Below are positions 1-10,700 of a DNA stretch of 64,000 bases, piece by piece. Below the pieces are notes generated by a model. It made no database searches. It worked only from the letters and a program-made list of their open reading frames with translations, and was not told the origin of the DNA. How positions within the stretch are numbered: position 1 is the first letter of the stretch; the number at the start of each line of letters is the position of its first letter. This DNA is from Bog-159 sp963738345 (GTDB lineage: Bacteria; Acidobacteriota; Terriglobia; Bryobacterales; Bryobacteraceae), in contig CAVTWI010000002.1 in the NCBI GenBank assembly GCA_963738345.1, positions 5,332,001 through 5,396,000 on the forward strand, given 5' to 3'. A program made the translations under genes and the position numbers.

Positions 1-2836
1 CAGGCCTGGGCCAGTACGTCCACATCATCCACTAACCCGTTGATATTGTTCTTCAATAGGATTAGCCATTCATGAATCTGGTCTTCGTTGGAGGCCTTAT
101 CTACATTGGCTGTCAAATCTCCGTTGGCGAGTTTGGTGACGTAGGTGATCAATTCTGTCAACCACTGGTGCACGCCATTGACCGCGACTTTCATTTTCTC
201 GTGGTCGCCTTTGCAGGCGATCTCCACTTTCTCTCGCAGGTTTCCACCACAAATCAAGCGCAGGATGCGGTTACCTTCCGCAATGGGCAACAAAATGGCA
301 TCCAACATCTCGTTGATGCCCTTGATAATCCCGGCGTAGGCGCCCTGGAACTCTTCCGCCTTACCGCGTTCCGATAACTGCCCTTCGTGAGAGGCTTTGG
401 TGAGGCGCCCCAACTCGGTCCGCATGTCCTGAAGCACCAATGCCACGGTATTTACGGCCTGCTTCATGTTTTCGTGATCGCCCTTGTAGGTTTGCTCGAT
501 CAGTTCGTCGATATTGCCCGTGGCGATCTGCGCCAGCACCCGATTGCCCTCACCTATCGGGATCAAAATGGTGTCCAGCATCTCGTTGACGCCCTGGACG
601 ATCTTGCGGTACTCGCCCTGATGTTTGGAAGCGTCCCCGCGGGTGGAGAGTTGGCCTGCCGCGGACGCCTTGATCAACCCGCCGGTCTCGGTCAACAGCG
701 CGTTGATGTTGTCGATGCAGTTGTTCAGGTTGTTCTTGATTTCATTGAAGTCGCCCTTGTAAGTTTCGGTGATCTTCGGCGGAATGTCGCCCTTCGAGAT
801 GCGATCCACGTACTCGGCGGACACGTTCAGCGGCGCGATAACGGAATCCAGGGTTTGGTTGAAGCCCTCGATGACCTTGCGGTAGTCGCCCAGGTGCTTA
901 GAGGTGTCGGCGCGAGTGGCCAACTTGCCATCCGCCGCCGCTTTGGCCAGAACGCCGGCCTCTGCGACCAACCCGTTGATGTTGGTCTTCAACAGCACCA
1001 ACCATTCGTGAATCTGGTCCTTGTCGGAGGCCTTGACCGTGGATGCGGTCAGGTCGCCGTTCGCGATCTTCGTGATATAAGTGACCAGACCCGTCAGCCA
1101 GTCCAGGACGACGTTGATGTTGTTCTTGATTATGTTGAAGTCGCCGTTATAACTGTCCGTGATCTTGGGGGGATATCGCCCTTCGAGATGCGCTCCATGT
1201 ATTCGGCTGACATGTTCAAAGGCTTGATGACGTTGTCTAGCGCCAAATTGAAGCCCTCGATCACCTTGCGGAAATCTCCCTCGTGCTTAGTGGCGTCGGA
1301 GCGCGTCGCCAGCTTGCCTTCCAGCATGGCTTGCGTCAGACCCACGCCGTCGTTCACCAGCCGGCTGATAGCATCGATACACACATTCAGGTTGTTCTTG
1401 ACTTCGTTGAAGTCGCCTTGGTAGGTGTCGGTGATCTTGGGCGGAATGTCGCCCTTAGAGATGCGGTCCATGTACTCGGCCGACACGTTCAAAGGCTTGA
1501 TGACGTTGTCCAGCGCCATGTTGAAGCCTTCCAGGACCTTTTTGAAGTCGCCCTGGTGCAGGGTCACGTCGGTGCGGACTGCCAGTTTGCCTTCGAGCAT
1601 GGCCTTGGTCAGGGCCACGCCGTCCGATACCAGCCGCCCAATGGCGTCGATGCATACGTTCAGGTTGTTCTTGACCTCGTTGAAGTCGCCTTGGTAGGTG
1701 TCGGTGATCTTGGGAGGAATGTCGCCCTTCGAGATGCGGTCCATGTACTCGGCCGACACGTTCAAAGGCTTGATGACGTTATCCAGCGCCATATTGAAGC
1801 CTTCCAGGACCTTTTTGAAGTCGCCCTGGTGCAGGGTCACGTCGGTGCGGACTGCCAGTTTGCCTTCGAGCATGGCTTTGGTCAGGGCCACGCCGTCCGA
1901 CACCAGCCGCCCAAGGGCGTCGATGCATACGTTCAGGTTGTTCTTGACCTCATTGAAGTCGCCCTGGTAGGCGTCGGTGATCTTCGGCGGGATCTCGCCT
2001 TTCGAGATGCGGTCCATGTACTCCGCGGTTATGTTCAGGGGCTTGATGACGTTGTCGAGCGCAAGATTGAAGCCCTCGATCACCTTGCGGAAATCGCCCT
2101 GATGTTTGGTGGCGTCGGAGCGCACCGCCAGTTTGCCCTCCAACATGGCCTGCGTCAGGCTTACACCGTCCGACACCAGCCGCGCAACCGCATCGATACA
2201 GACGTTGATATTATTTTTGACCTCGTTGAAATCGCCGTGGTATTCGTCGGTGATCTTGGGCGGAATGTCGCCCTTGGAGATGCGGTCCATGTACTCGGCC
2301 GACACATTCAAAGGCTTGATGACGTTGTCCAGCGCCATGTTGAAGCCTTCCAGGACCTTTTTGAAGTCGCCCTGGTGCAGGGTCACGTCGGTGCGGACTG
2401 CCAGTTTGCCTTCGAGCATGGCCTTGGTCTGCGCCACGCCGTCCGACACTAGCCGCCCAATGGCGTCGATGCATACGTTCAGGTTGTTCTTGACCTCGTT
2501 GAAGTCGCCTTGGTAGGTGTCGGTAATCCTGGGTGGGATGTCGCCCTTGGAGATGCGGTCCATGTACTCGGCGGACATGTTTAAGGGCTTAATCACCGAG
2601 TCCAGCATGCCATTCAGGCTATCGACGACGGCTCGTTCGCTACCTACGAACAGGTCGGCTCGGGCCCGCTCGGCGAGGTGGCCTTGTTGGAGAATGGAGG
2701 CTACCCGGATTATTTCTTCCTGCAGTAGATTCTTTCCCTGGGTCTTTTCATCATCTTCCGGACGGTCCAAAACGGCCGCGCCTGTGGACCGGCCTCCTGC
2801 GGGGATGGTCCGGCTATTGCCTGTTTGTCGTGCCAT
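1..2836 (-). CDS. soluble poly-HAMP chemoreceptor-like signalling protein (partial, frameshifted)
   Basis: This is probably the receptor of the adjacent che operon, relaying a cytoplasmic signal to CheA/CheW. The first 60 or so residues are polar and there is no signal peptide or membrane segment, so a cytosolic location is expected. From about residue 75 the protein is a chain of HAMP-like units. Five near-identical 91-residue units carry the motifs IKPLN.SAEYMDRISKGDIPP, GDFNEVKNN and NVCIDA. After these the repeats diverge and show the PI.EGNR and NGDLTA motifs common in poly-HAMP receptors and hybrid kinases. A one-base loss in a G run near 1170 breaks the frame, and the same repeat pattern resumes in the next frame down to base 1. 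The C-terminal output domain (methyl-accepting domain or kinase) lies outside the window. The start at 2836 is 33 bases after the preceding gene. Confidence 0.8.
1160..2590 (-). repeat. tandem 273-bp repeats inside the poly-HAMP gene
   Basis: The same DNA block recurs about every 273 bases (91 codons). For example, the 'atcttggg.ggaatgtcgccctt' landmark occurs at about 1434, 1707, 1980, 2252 and 2525. Neighbouring copies are nearly identical in nucleotides, including third codon positions, which suggests recent duplication or gene conversion. Confidence 0.85.
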
Positions 2837-2869
2837 TGTCTGCTCCTTTGCTACTCGATTCCGTTTATC

Positions 2870-3500
2870 TAATGAGATTCCACAAGGCCGGCGAAACCGC
2901 CTGCCTTACCACTGCCTTCAGCCATCCTCTGCGATTCACGCAGCCTCTCGTTGCACTGCTCCATCAGCGGAGGACCGTGCCCGAAATAGATCGGCCCGCA
3001 CATCGCGGGCGCATACCTTCTCCAATGCCGTCCAGAAAAACCGCTTCATAGGTGCCGCCCGGCGACGTAATGATCAGGGGGGTGTCGCCGGCGAAGAGTA
3101 CTCCCTCTGTCCGGTTATAAAGGCAGATCGAGTCGCTGCTATGGCCTGGCGTGTGTATGACCTCAAAATACTCGTCGCCCATTCTGATGGAGTCTCCATC
3201 GCGCAGCAGGTGGTCGACGCCATAGGTATTCGGTGAATGCGCGAATACCTTGGGGTGGAACGCCTCCCGGATCTGCGGCAGCAGCGCGCTGTGATCGGAG
3301 TGGCAGTGCGTGAGCACTACCTGTTCGACGGGCCATTTTCCGAGCCCGGTGGGGGCCCGTTCGATGCCGGCGAAAATGGCCGGATCCTGGCCCACATCCA
3401 CCAGGGTGTTGATGTCGCCGATCCGGCTGGCGCCGCCCAGCACCAGATAAACCTCGCAAGTATAAACTTCGCCGCTATTCTCTAACGTCACGATGCGCAT
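2870..3500 (-). CDS. metallo-beta-lactamase-fold hydrolase in the che operon
   Basis: The protein starts MRIVTLENSGEVYTCEVYL and overlaps the end of cheR by 13 bases, which supports the start at 3500 over the longer upstream reading. It carries the metal-binding signature THCHSDHS (HxHxDH), a second-site histidine in HTPGHSSDS and the bridging aspartate in FAGDTPL. These define a glyoxalase II/beta-lactamase-type dinuclear hydrolase. Near the C-terminus one inserted base at about 3000-3030 disrupts the frame. The better reading ends with a GPIYFGHGPPL motif, typical of this fold, and stops at 2870. The substrate cannot be told. Its place between cheR and the receptor gene suggests a role in the pathway. 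Confidence 0.75.
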
Positions 3501-4112
3501 GCGCCGCCCTCCACTTTGCGGAACAACTGCCCGTTGGGAATCAAGCGTTGGAACAGCGGTGCGAGTTCCGGCGGCATGTCCTGGGTATGCTCGCTGGCGA
3601 ACAAGCCGCCGGGGGCCAGAGCGCGGTGAAACATTTTGAGCACTTCGATCCTCTCCAGCGGCTGGAAGTGGAGCAGCACATTCTTGCACAAGACCAGCGA
3701 GTAACCCTGACCGATCTCCCGCAGCGACAAAAGATCATGCTGCTGGAACTTGACCCGTTGCCGGATGCTGTCGACGACGCGAAATTGCTCGGGTTGGCCG
3801 CTAGGTTCGAAATACTTTTCCAGGATGCCTTCGGGCAATCGTGACAGTTCCTCTCTCGGATATACGGCGGCGTCGATCATTCTGGCAAACTGGCCGGTGC
3901 TTTCCACGTCGGTGGCATCGATGCGGAGGTTGTTGAACCCGAAATGTCCCATGTGATCGGCCAGTATCATGGCCAAGCGTGTAAGCCTCTTGCCCCATGG
4001 CCGAGCCGGCGTCCCAAATGCGCGGATGGCTGCGTCCCGCCAAACCGGGGATAAGGAACTCCGCCACCCGTTCCAGCACCTGTTGATCGCGAAAAAAGAA
4101 AGTAAATGCCAA
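3488..4112 (-). CDS. cheR: CheR-type chemoreceptor methyltransferase (short form, frameshifted)
   Basis: The product would transfer methyl groups from S-adenosylmethionine to receptor glutamates. The N-terminus reads AFTFFFRDQQVLE, followed by a SAM-binding segment IWDAGSAMGQEAYTL, then after a one-base insertion near 3974 AMILADHM and later YSLVLCKNVLLHF and FASEHTQDMP. This is the short CheR form without the usual N-terminal helical domain. The proposed start is a TTG at 4112, because an in-frame stop lies about 15 codons upstream and no ATG intervenes. It sits 71 bases after cheW and overlaps the next gene. Confidence 0.75.
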
Positions 4113-4183
4113 GCCAAACCTGTGTTCGTAGGGCGGCCAATCTTACCCGCCCCCCCATCTCAACAACTGCGCCACCTCTCACC

Positions 4184-4667
4184 TCAAGCGACGTTGGCGG
4201 CAATATCAATGGTCTTCTCTGTATCAAGGACCAATAGCAGGCGATCCTTGAGCTTGTAGACGCCCTTGTAGCAGATCCCGCGCGGCGGGATCGACATTAT
4301 CCGGCACCGGTTCGAAAGCTTCCGTGTCCGCCTCCACCACGTCGCCAATCTCATCCACCAGCAGGCTGACGGCGGATCCTTCCTTGGTGCGCACCACCGC
4401 ATTCATGGGCGTCTGGCCTTCGGCCCGGGGCCGCAGGTTCATTCGCTTGCGCATATCCACTGCCGTGACAATCTGGCCGCGCAGATTAATCAGGCCTTCA
4501 ATCACCGCGGGCGCCAGCGGTACATGAGTCATCTCCTGATAGCGCAGGACCTCCTGCACCTCCAGTACGTCGATCCCAAAATAAAGGCCATCCACAAAGA
4601 ACGTGGCGTATTCTCGCGTGGTGCGAGCAACATCCGAGACGCCGTGCGCGGTCTGACGATCGTTCAT
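4184..4667 (-). CDS. cheW: CheW coupling protein (frameshifted)
   Basis: CheW links receptors to CheA. Typical segments are present: EYATFFVDGLYFGIDVLEVQEVL, a PLAPAVIEGLINLRGQIVTAVDMR block and LLVDEIGDVV. The frame is lost between about 4262 and 4295. The other frame continues with the expected GVYKLKDRLLLVLDTEK terminus and stops at 4184, which restores a normal length of about 160 residues. Its ATG overlaps the cheA stop codon (ATGA), so translational coupling is likely. Confidence 0.85.
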
Positions 4668-7250
4668 ACGTTTAGACTCCCTTGTCCGGAGGGAACTTCC
4701 ATTGCCGGGTTTCCGAGGGCATTCGCCAGTTTGGCCAGAGATTGCAGCATGGCGTCCCGATCGAACTTCATCTGGTAATCGGAAAACCCTTCCGGGTGCT
4801 CATGAAGAGTCTTGGCCTGTTCGGCGCTGTCAATGAGGGCGAGCGCAGGGACGCGCGCGAGGTTGGGCAATCGCCGCATAGCTTCCAACAGCCCGCGACC
4901 ACTGTCGGGCGGCAGGTCGAGACCGGCCAGCACCACGTCGATTTTGCGGCGCTCCAGTTCCTGCAAGGCCGCCTGCGTATCGCCGGTTTCAATGACCCGA
5001 TACCCCGCCATTTCGAGCGAGTTGCGCACCAGGCCGCGCACGAACGGCGACGCTTCCGCGACCATGATCGTGGCGGCATTGGCACGCAGTTCGTCGCCGC
5101 CTTGGAACCAACTGTCGTCGGCCGCCTGGATAACGGCGTGGAGATCCAGTAGATCGGTCACTTTCTTGCCGATCACCGCGGACCCCAAGAGTCCTTTGCG
5201 CACGGCCGCCCGGCGTACCGTCACCTCTTCTTCCACGATGTCCAGGATCTGGTCCACCAAAATGCCGATGCTGCGTTCTCCGTTATTGAAAACCACCACC
5301 TGCGCGGGATCCTGCGAGGCCGGCCGTCCGCTTGTCTCGGATCGAGGATTTCGGCCAGCGAAGCCAATTGCAGAATACGTCCGCGATATTGCACGACTTG
5401 TTTGCCGCCGGCATGCTCGATCTTGGCGAGAGGAATCTCCTCCAGTCGCGCCACCAGGGAAAGCGGCACCGCCAGCCTTTCGAAGGCGCCCGCGCGGAAG
5501 AGCAGGTAGGTCTGGCGTTCTCCGCCGGCATATTCCCGGCGGGCCGTCCCCGCCGTAGATTTCTCTCTCGATTCACGGACCACGCCGGACAACTGAGCGA
5601 TACCGGAGACGTCCAGAATCAGCGCCACCCGCCCGTCCCCCATAATGGTGGCGCCGGCATAGCAGTTCAGCCCCTTCAATTGTTTGCCGAGGGGCTTCAC
5701 CACGATTTCCTGCGTGTCGCTGATGCCATCCACTACCAGGCCGAACTGCCGGTCTTCGGCCTGGAGCACCACGATATTCACCACATTCGATTCGCCCTCG
5801 CTGCCGAGTTTCAGAATATCGGCCAGATAAACCAGCGGCAGCAGGCTTCCACGGCGACGGTAAAACGGCGTGTCGTGGATGCGTTCGATCTGGCGCTTGC
5901 CGGAATCGCCTTCGAGTCGGATTAACTCCAGAAGGCTGACCTGCGGAATTACGTAGCGTATGCCGTGATCTCCGGTTGCCCTGGGGGCCGAACGCTTCTC
6001 CAGCACCGTAACCACCAGGCCGGGAATAATGGCGAGGGTCAGCGGGATTCTGAGCTTGAGGGTGGTGCCCTTCGCCCAGGCGGCTGACCAATTCCACTAC
6101 GCCGCCGATCTTCTCGATGTTGGTCTTAACGACATCCATGCCCACGCCGCGCCCACTGACGCTGGTCACTTCGGCGGCGGTAGAGAAGCCCGGCAGGAAA
6201 ACCAGCCCCAAGCGCCTCGCGTTCGGTCATGCGCTCGGCCTGTTCGGGGCGAATCAATCCCAGTTGCACGGCCTTGCTCTTCAGGACCGCAACATCGATT
6301 CCGGCGCCATCGTCCGCAATCTCGATGTTTACTTGCCCGCCCTCGTGGAAGGCGCGCATGCTCAACTTGCCTTGCGCCGGTTTGCCGTTACGCACGCGCA
6401 CGTCCGGCTTTTCAATGCCGTGGTCACAACAGTTGCGCACCACGTGGGTCAGCGGATCCTTGATCGCCTCAATGATCGTTTTATCGAGTTCGGTGTCCGC
6501 TCCGTTCATCTCGAGGGAAATTTGCTTACCGAACGAGTTTCCCAAGTCCCGTACGATGCGCGGCAGTTTGTTCCAGACCACGCCGATCGGTTGCATGCGG
6601 GTCTTCATGACCCCTTCCTGCAATTCGGTAGTGATCAAGTTCAGGCGCTGCGATGTGGCGTTTAAGGTGGAGTCTTCCTGGTGAGCATTGAACTGCAGGA
6701 TCTGGTTGCGGGCCAGGACCAATTCACCTACCAGATTCATTAGCTTGTCGAGTAATACGACATCCACGCGTATGGTGGAGTCGGATACCGAGGGTCCCTT
6801 AAGCACGGCCGCTTTCTCAGCTTCGGGCGGAGCCACCGGGATATCCGCAGCCGGCGCGCCGCCACTCACCTCGATGGAGGCGTTGAGCAGTCGCTTGCGC
6901 AGATCCTCATAGACTTCGGTACCTTCGCGCCCATTGACTTCGATAGATACCAGAATGGTCTTGATTACATCCACCGCTTCAAGTATTAGAGTGACTAATT
7001 CGGGGCTCAAGTCACGCTTGCCGTCGCGCAACTGGCTGAGGATGTTTTCCGCCTGGTGCGAAACGCCTTCTAGCGAAGTAAAGCCAAGAAAACCGCAAGT
7101 GCCTTTAATTGTATGGATAGCGCGGAAAATGCCAGCCAGCAACTGGGGATCCTTGGGGCGTTTCTCAAGTTCCACCATCTCCTGGTCCAAACGGGCGAGG
7201 TTCTCGTTGCTTTCGATGAGGAACTCTCGAATGACGTCTTGATCGTCCAT
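4664..7250 (-). CDS. cheA: CheA histidine kinase with C-terminal receiver domain (three frameshifts)
   Basis: This is the central kinase of the chemosensory system. Domain order: Hpt (phosphoacceptor His in HTIKGTCGFLGF, about residue 50), a short Pro/Ala linker with no recognisable P2 domain, a dimerisation helix (LLDKLMNLVGELV), HATPase (THVVRNCCDHGIE; IADDGAGID; SGRGVGMDVV), a first CheW-like domain, a second CheW-like domain and a receiver. Indels near 6209, 6069 and 5340 break the frame, but each junction reads smoothly. The receiver keeps the lysine position (MKFD) but has Gly where the phospho-Asp is expected (VVLAGLDLPP). ATG 7250 is preferred over GTG 7262 because a GGTGG motif lies eight bases upstream. 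Confidence 0.85.
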
Positions 7251-7372
7251 TCCTAAGACCACCCTTGCTTTCTATGGATTTCGGCAAACTAGTGGCGCGG
7301 ACCCGGGGAAAGTCTCACGCAGCCTAAGCCCGGGATGCATCGGCCTATATGCCTGCTCTCCCGGCTCCCCGT

Positions 7373-7768
7373 TTACTGCACGAGCCGATACGATTTCACC
7401 TGGTTGAGCAACTCGGAAAGATTGATCGGCTTAACCATGTAAGCGTCGCAAAGCTCGTTAAAACTCTGCATGACTTCTTTGATGTCCGTTACTGCAGTGG
7501 TCATGATGATCTTGACGCCCGCAGCGGAGCCAATGCCGCGCGCCTCTTCGAGGGCGCGGATTTGCTTTACGGCATCCCGGCCGTTCATCTCCGGAAGCAT
7601 GATGTCCATGCAGATCAACTCATAGGGCTGACCTGTTTCGAGTGCGCTGCGGAACGCCTCGACCGCCTCCCACCCGTTGACCGCGACGTGGCATTCGCCA
7701 TAGCGCGACAGGAAGGTCTGGAGGACCAGCCGGCTGGTGAAATCGTCTTCTACAATCAAAGTCTTCAT
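7373..7768 (-). CDS. CheY-like single-domain response regulator
   Basis: This 131-residue protein is a lone receiver domain. Acidic residues are in IVEDDFTS near the N-terminus, the phospho-Asp is in ELICMDIMLPEMNG (about residue 54), the conserved Thr is in IIMTTA and the Lys is in YMVKPI. With no output domain it probably acts by protein contact or as a phosphate sink. It lies between the hybrid kinase (24-base gap) and cheA (122-base gap), and could be phosphorylated by either. Confidence 0.9.
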   Translation of the reverse strand: MKTLIVEDDFTSRLVLQTFLSRYGECHVAVNGWEAVEAFRSALETGQPYELICMDIMLPEMNGRDAVKQIRALEEARGIGSAAGVKIIMTTAVTDIKEVMQSFNELCDAYMVKPINLSELLNQVKSYRLVQ

Positions 7769-7792
7769 GTATTTTCTCCTCTGCTCCCGGTG

Positions 7793-10700
7793 CTAGGCCC
7801 ACCCGGTGTGGCGTAGCGTGTCTTTTAAGCGCTCGAACTCCCGCGCCGCGCGCGGTAACAACTCGTCGAAATCATGCAGCCGGCCGGCCCTGCCCGACTG
7901 CTCCATCGCCAGGGCCAAGGCGCGGATCCCACCTGCTGAAACGGCCGCCGCCGCGCCGCGCATAGCGTGCGCTTGTAATGCCGCTCCACTGCCGTCCGAC
8001 GCATCCAGCCGCCTGCGCAACTTGTCCAACTGAGACGGAAAATCTTCCAGGAACCCTTTCACGATTTGCCCCGCCAGATTTCTGTCCCTGACCATCCGGC
8101 TCAGCAGGTCCTCTTCGTCGAACACGGGCGGATCGGCCGGCGACTTCCCGCACGGCGCGACGTCAGGCAGCCACCGGGCCAGAACGTCCGCCAGGCGGCG
8201 CAGTTCCACCGGTTTCGAAAGATAGTCGTCCATCCCTCCCCGGAGGCAGCGCTCCCGATCGCCAGCCATGGCATCCGCCGTGACACTCACGATGGGAATA
8301 TGGCCGCTCACTAACTCGCGGATACGGCGGGTGGCCTCAAAGCCGTCCATTTCAGGCATCTGGCTGTCCATGAGGACCAGATCGTACTGCTCATGGCGAA
8401 CCGCGTCGATGGCCTCGGCTCCGGTAGCTACTGCATGAGCAACGTATCCTAGCTTCTGTAACTGCCCCAGGAGTACTCGCTGGTTGGTGCGGTCGTCATC
8501 CGCGACCAGGATGCGAGCACCCCACCGCGCACGCACCACACCGGATGATATTTCGCCGCGAGCCGGGGCAGTCTTCGAGGCGCCCTCCGCCGAGATTTCG
8601 AAAACTGCGGTGAACCAGAATATGGACCCAGGGGAATCACCGTTGCGCAAGCCAATGTTCCCGCCCATCAGTTCCACCAGTTCCTTCGAAATAGCAAGGC
8701 CCAGGCCGGTGCCGCCGTACTTTCGCGTGTCGGACGGGTCCGCTTGCACAAATGGCGAAAATAATGCGGCAGCCTGGTCCGGATGAACTCCAATACCGGT
8801 GTCGGTGACGGAAAAAAGCAGGGTCACCCGTTCTTCGGTCCGGCTCTCCACTTGCACTTGAACGCTTACCTTACCCCGTTCGGTGAACTTGATAGCGTTG
8901 GCCGTGAGGTTGACGAGCACTTGCCGGAGCCTATAGGGGTCGCCGCGCAGCAGTGCTGGTATCTTGGCCTCTGCCTGCCAACTGAAAGCGAGTCCCTTGG
9001 CGGTCGACCTCGCGTGGAGCGTCTGGAAGGCGTCTTCCATGACACGGCTCAAATCGAAATCCACTTTCTCGAGACTGATCTTCTGCGCCTCGATCTTGGA
9101 GAGGTCCAAAATATCGTCGATAAGTGCCAGAAGCGTGCGCCCACTATCCTCGATTACGCCGGCGTATTCGCGCTGCTCGAGCGTCAGGTCGGTGTCGAGC
9201 AGCAACTGCAGCATACCGATCACGCCATTCATGGGCGTCCGGATTTCGTGGCTCATATTAGCCAAAAACCGGCTTTTCGCGCGGCTGGCGGCGTCGGCAG
9301 TCTCTCGCGCCCTGAGCAGTTCCACCTCGTAGCGCTTGCGCTCGGTGATCTCTTCGGCGATGCCTGCGATCCGGATCAACTCGCCGGCTTCATCCCGTAT
9401 CGGAAAAGCGCGGTCGCGTATCCATTTAACCTGGCCGTTGCGCGCGCGGATGCGGTATGCGGAATCGATGCACTCGCCGGCCATCTGCTTTTCGAATGTA
9501 GCGTGAGCCAGTTCGCGGTCGGCTGGCTCAATCGACTCCATCCACGACATCGGGTTCTGGTAAAGACTCTCACAAGACCGGCCCCACAGGCTTTCGTAAG
9601 CCGGGCTGACATAGAGCATCTCGGTGGCCGAGGCGTTCATCATCCAGAACACTTCGTGGATATTTTCGGCCAACTGCCGGAACTTCTCCTCGCTGCTCCG
9701 CAAGGCTTCCTCGGATTTCTTCCGCTCAGCAATGTCCCGGAAGAACCATACGCGCCCTAAGCGCTGTCCCGATTCGCTTCGCAGGCCGGTGGAGTACCGT
9801 TCGAGAGTCCGGCCGTCGTTCAGCTCAATTTCGCAATGATCGCTGGCTGTGGGATCGGCGTACAATTCGAGTACTCTTCGCGTAAAGTCCTGGGGGGCTT
9901 TCACTAAGGCTGTGCACGCGGATAATAGCTTCTCATCGGCACAACCCACCGTGGGGCCGCTCGCAATAGCGGGCGGGACCTGCCAGATCTCCAGGAATCT
10001 TTTGTTATGCGATGCTACTATCCCGTCGTCGCTCACCACCAGGATTCCATCGAGCGATCCCTCATGGATGGCTCGAATGAGCAACAGTTGGAACTCCCGT
10101 GCCTGTTCGGACTTTAGGCGATCGGTGATGTCGGAACTGAGCCCCACATGCCCTAGAAAAATGCCTCCCGGAGAGACACGAGGCATGGCATTTGAACCCA
10201 GCCACCGCCATGCGCCATCGGCTCTCCGGACTCGCGCCTCAGCCCGGAACGGGGCGCGTTCCGCGACTGCTCCCTGAAAGGCCCCTGTGTAATCGACGGA
10301 TTCGTCGGGATGTACCAACAACTTCCAATGGCCTTCTTGCACCTCTTCAAGGGTTACGCCGGCAAATTCGCGGTATGTCCGGTTTATGAAGCGAAGTTCC
10401 CCCTGATCGTCGGTGACCCAGAGCATCGTCGGGCAGCTATCGGCCATAACGCGGAAACGATCTTCGCTCTCGCCCAAGGCCTCCTCCGACTGTTTCCTCG
10501 CGGTAATATCCTCGACGTGAACTACGGAATACAATGGCTTGCCCGCAGCATCGCGCACTGCCGAAATACGCGTGCGGGTCCAAACGGCGGCTCCATCGCG
10601 ATGGAGGAAGCGCGGCTCCATCTCGACGCACATAGAAGGGTCGGCCAGCAGGCGGCCGTACGCTTCCTCGATGATCTCGTGATCGGCGGGATGCACCAGG

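Noticed and set aside
387..2452. Long plus-strand open frames (345 and 389 residues) opposite the poly-HAMP gene
   Set aside because: They repeat with the same 273-base period and are the antisense reading of a GC-rich repeat gene; the minus strand has the HAMP motifs.
1160..2590. Tandem repeats considered as a CRISPR or satellite array
   Set aside because: The unit is 91 codons, fully coding, without spacers.
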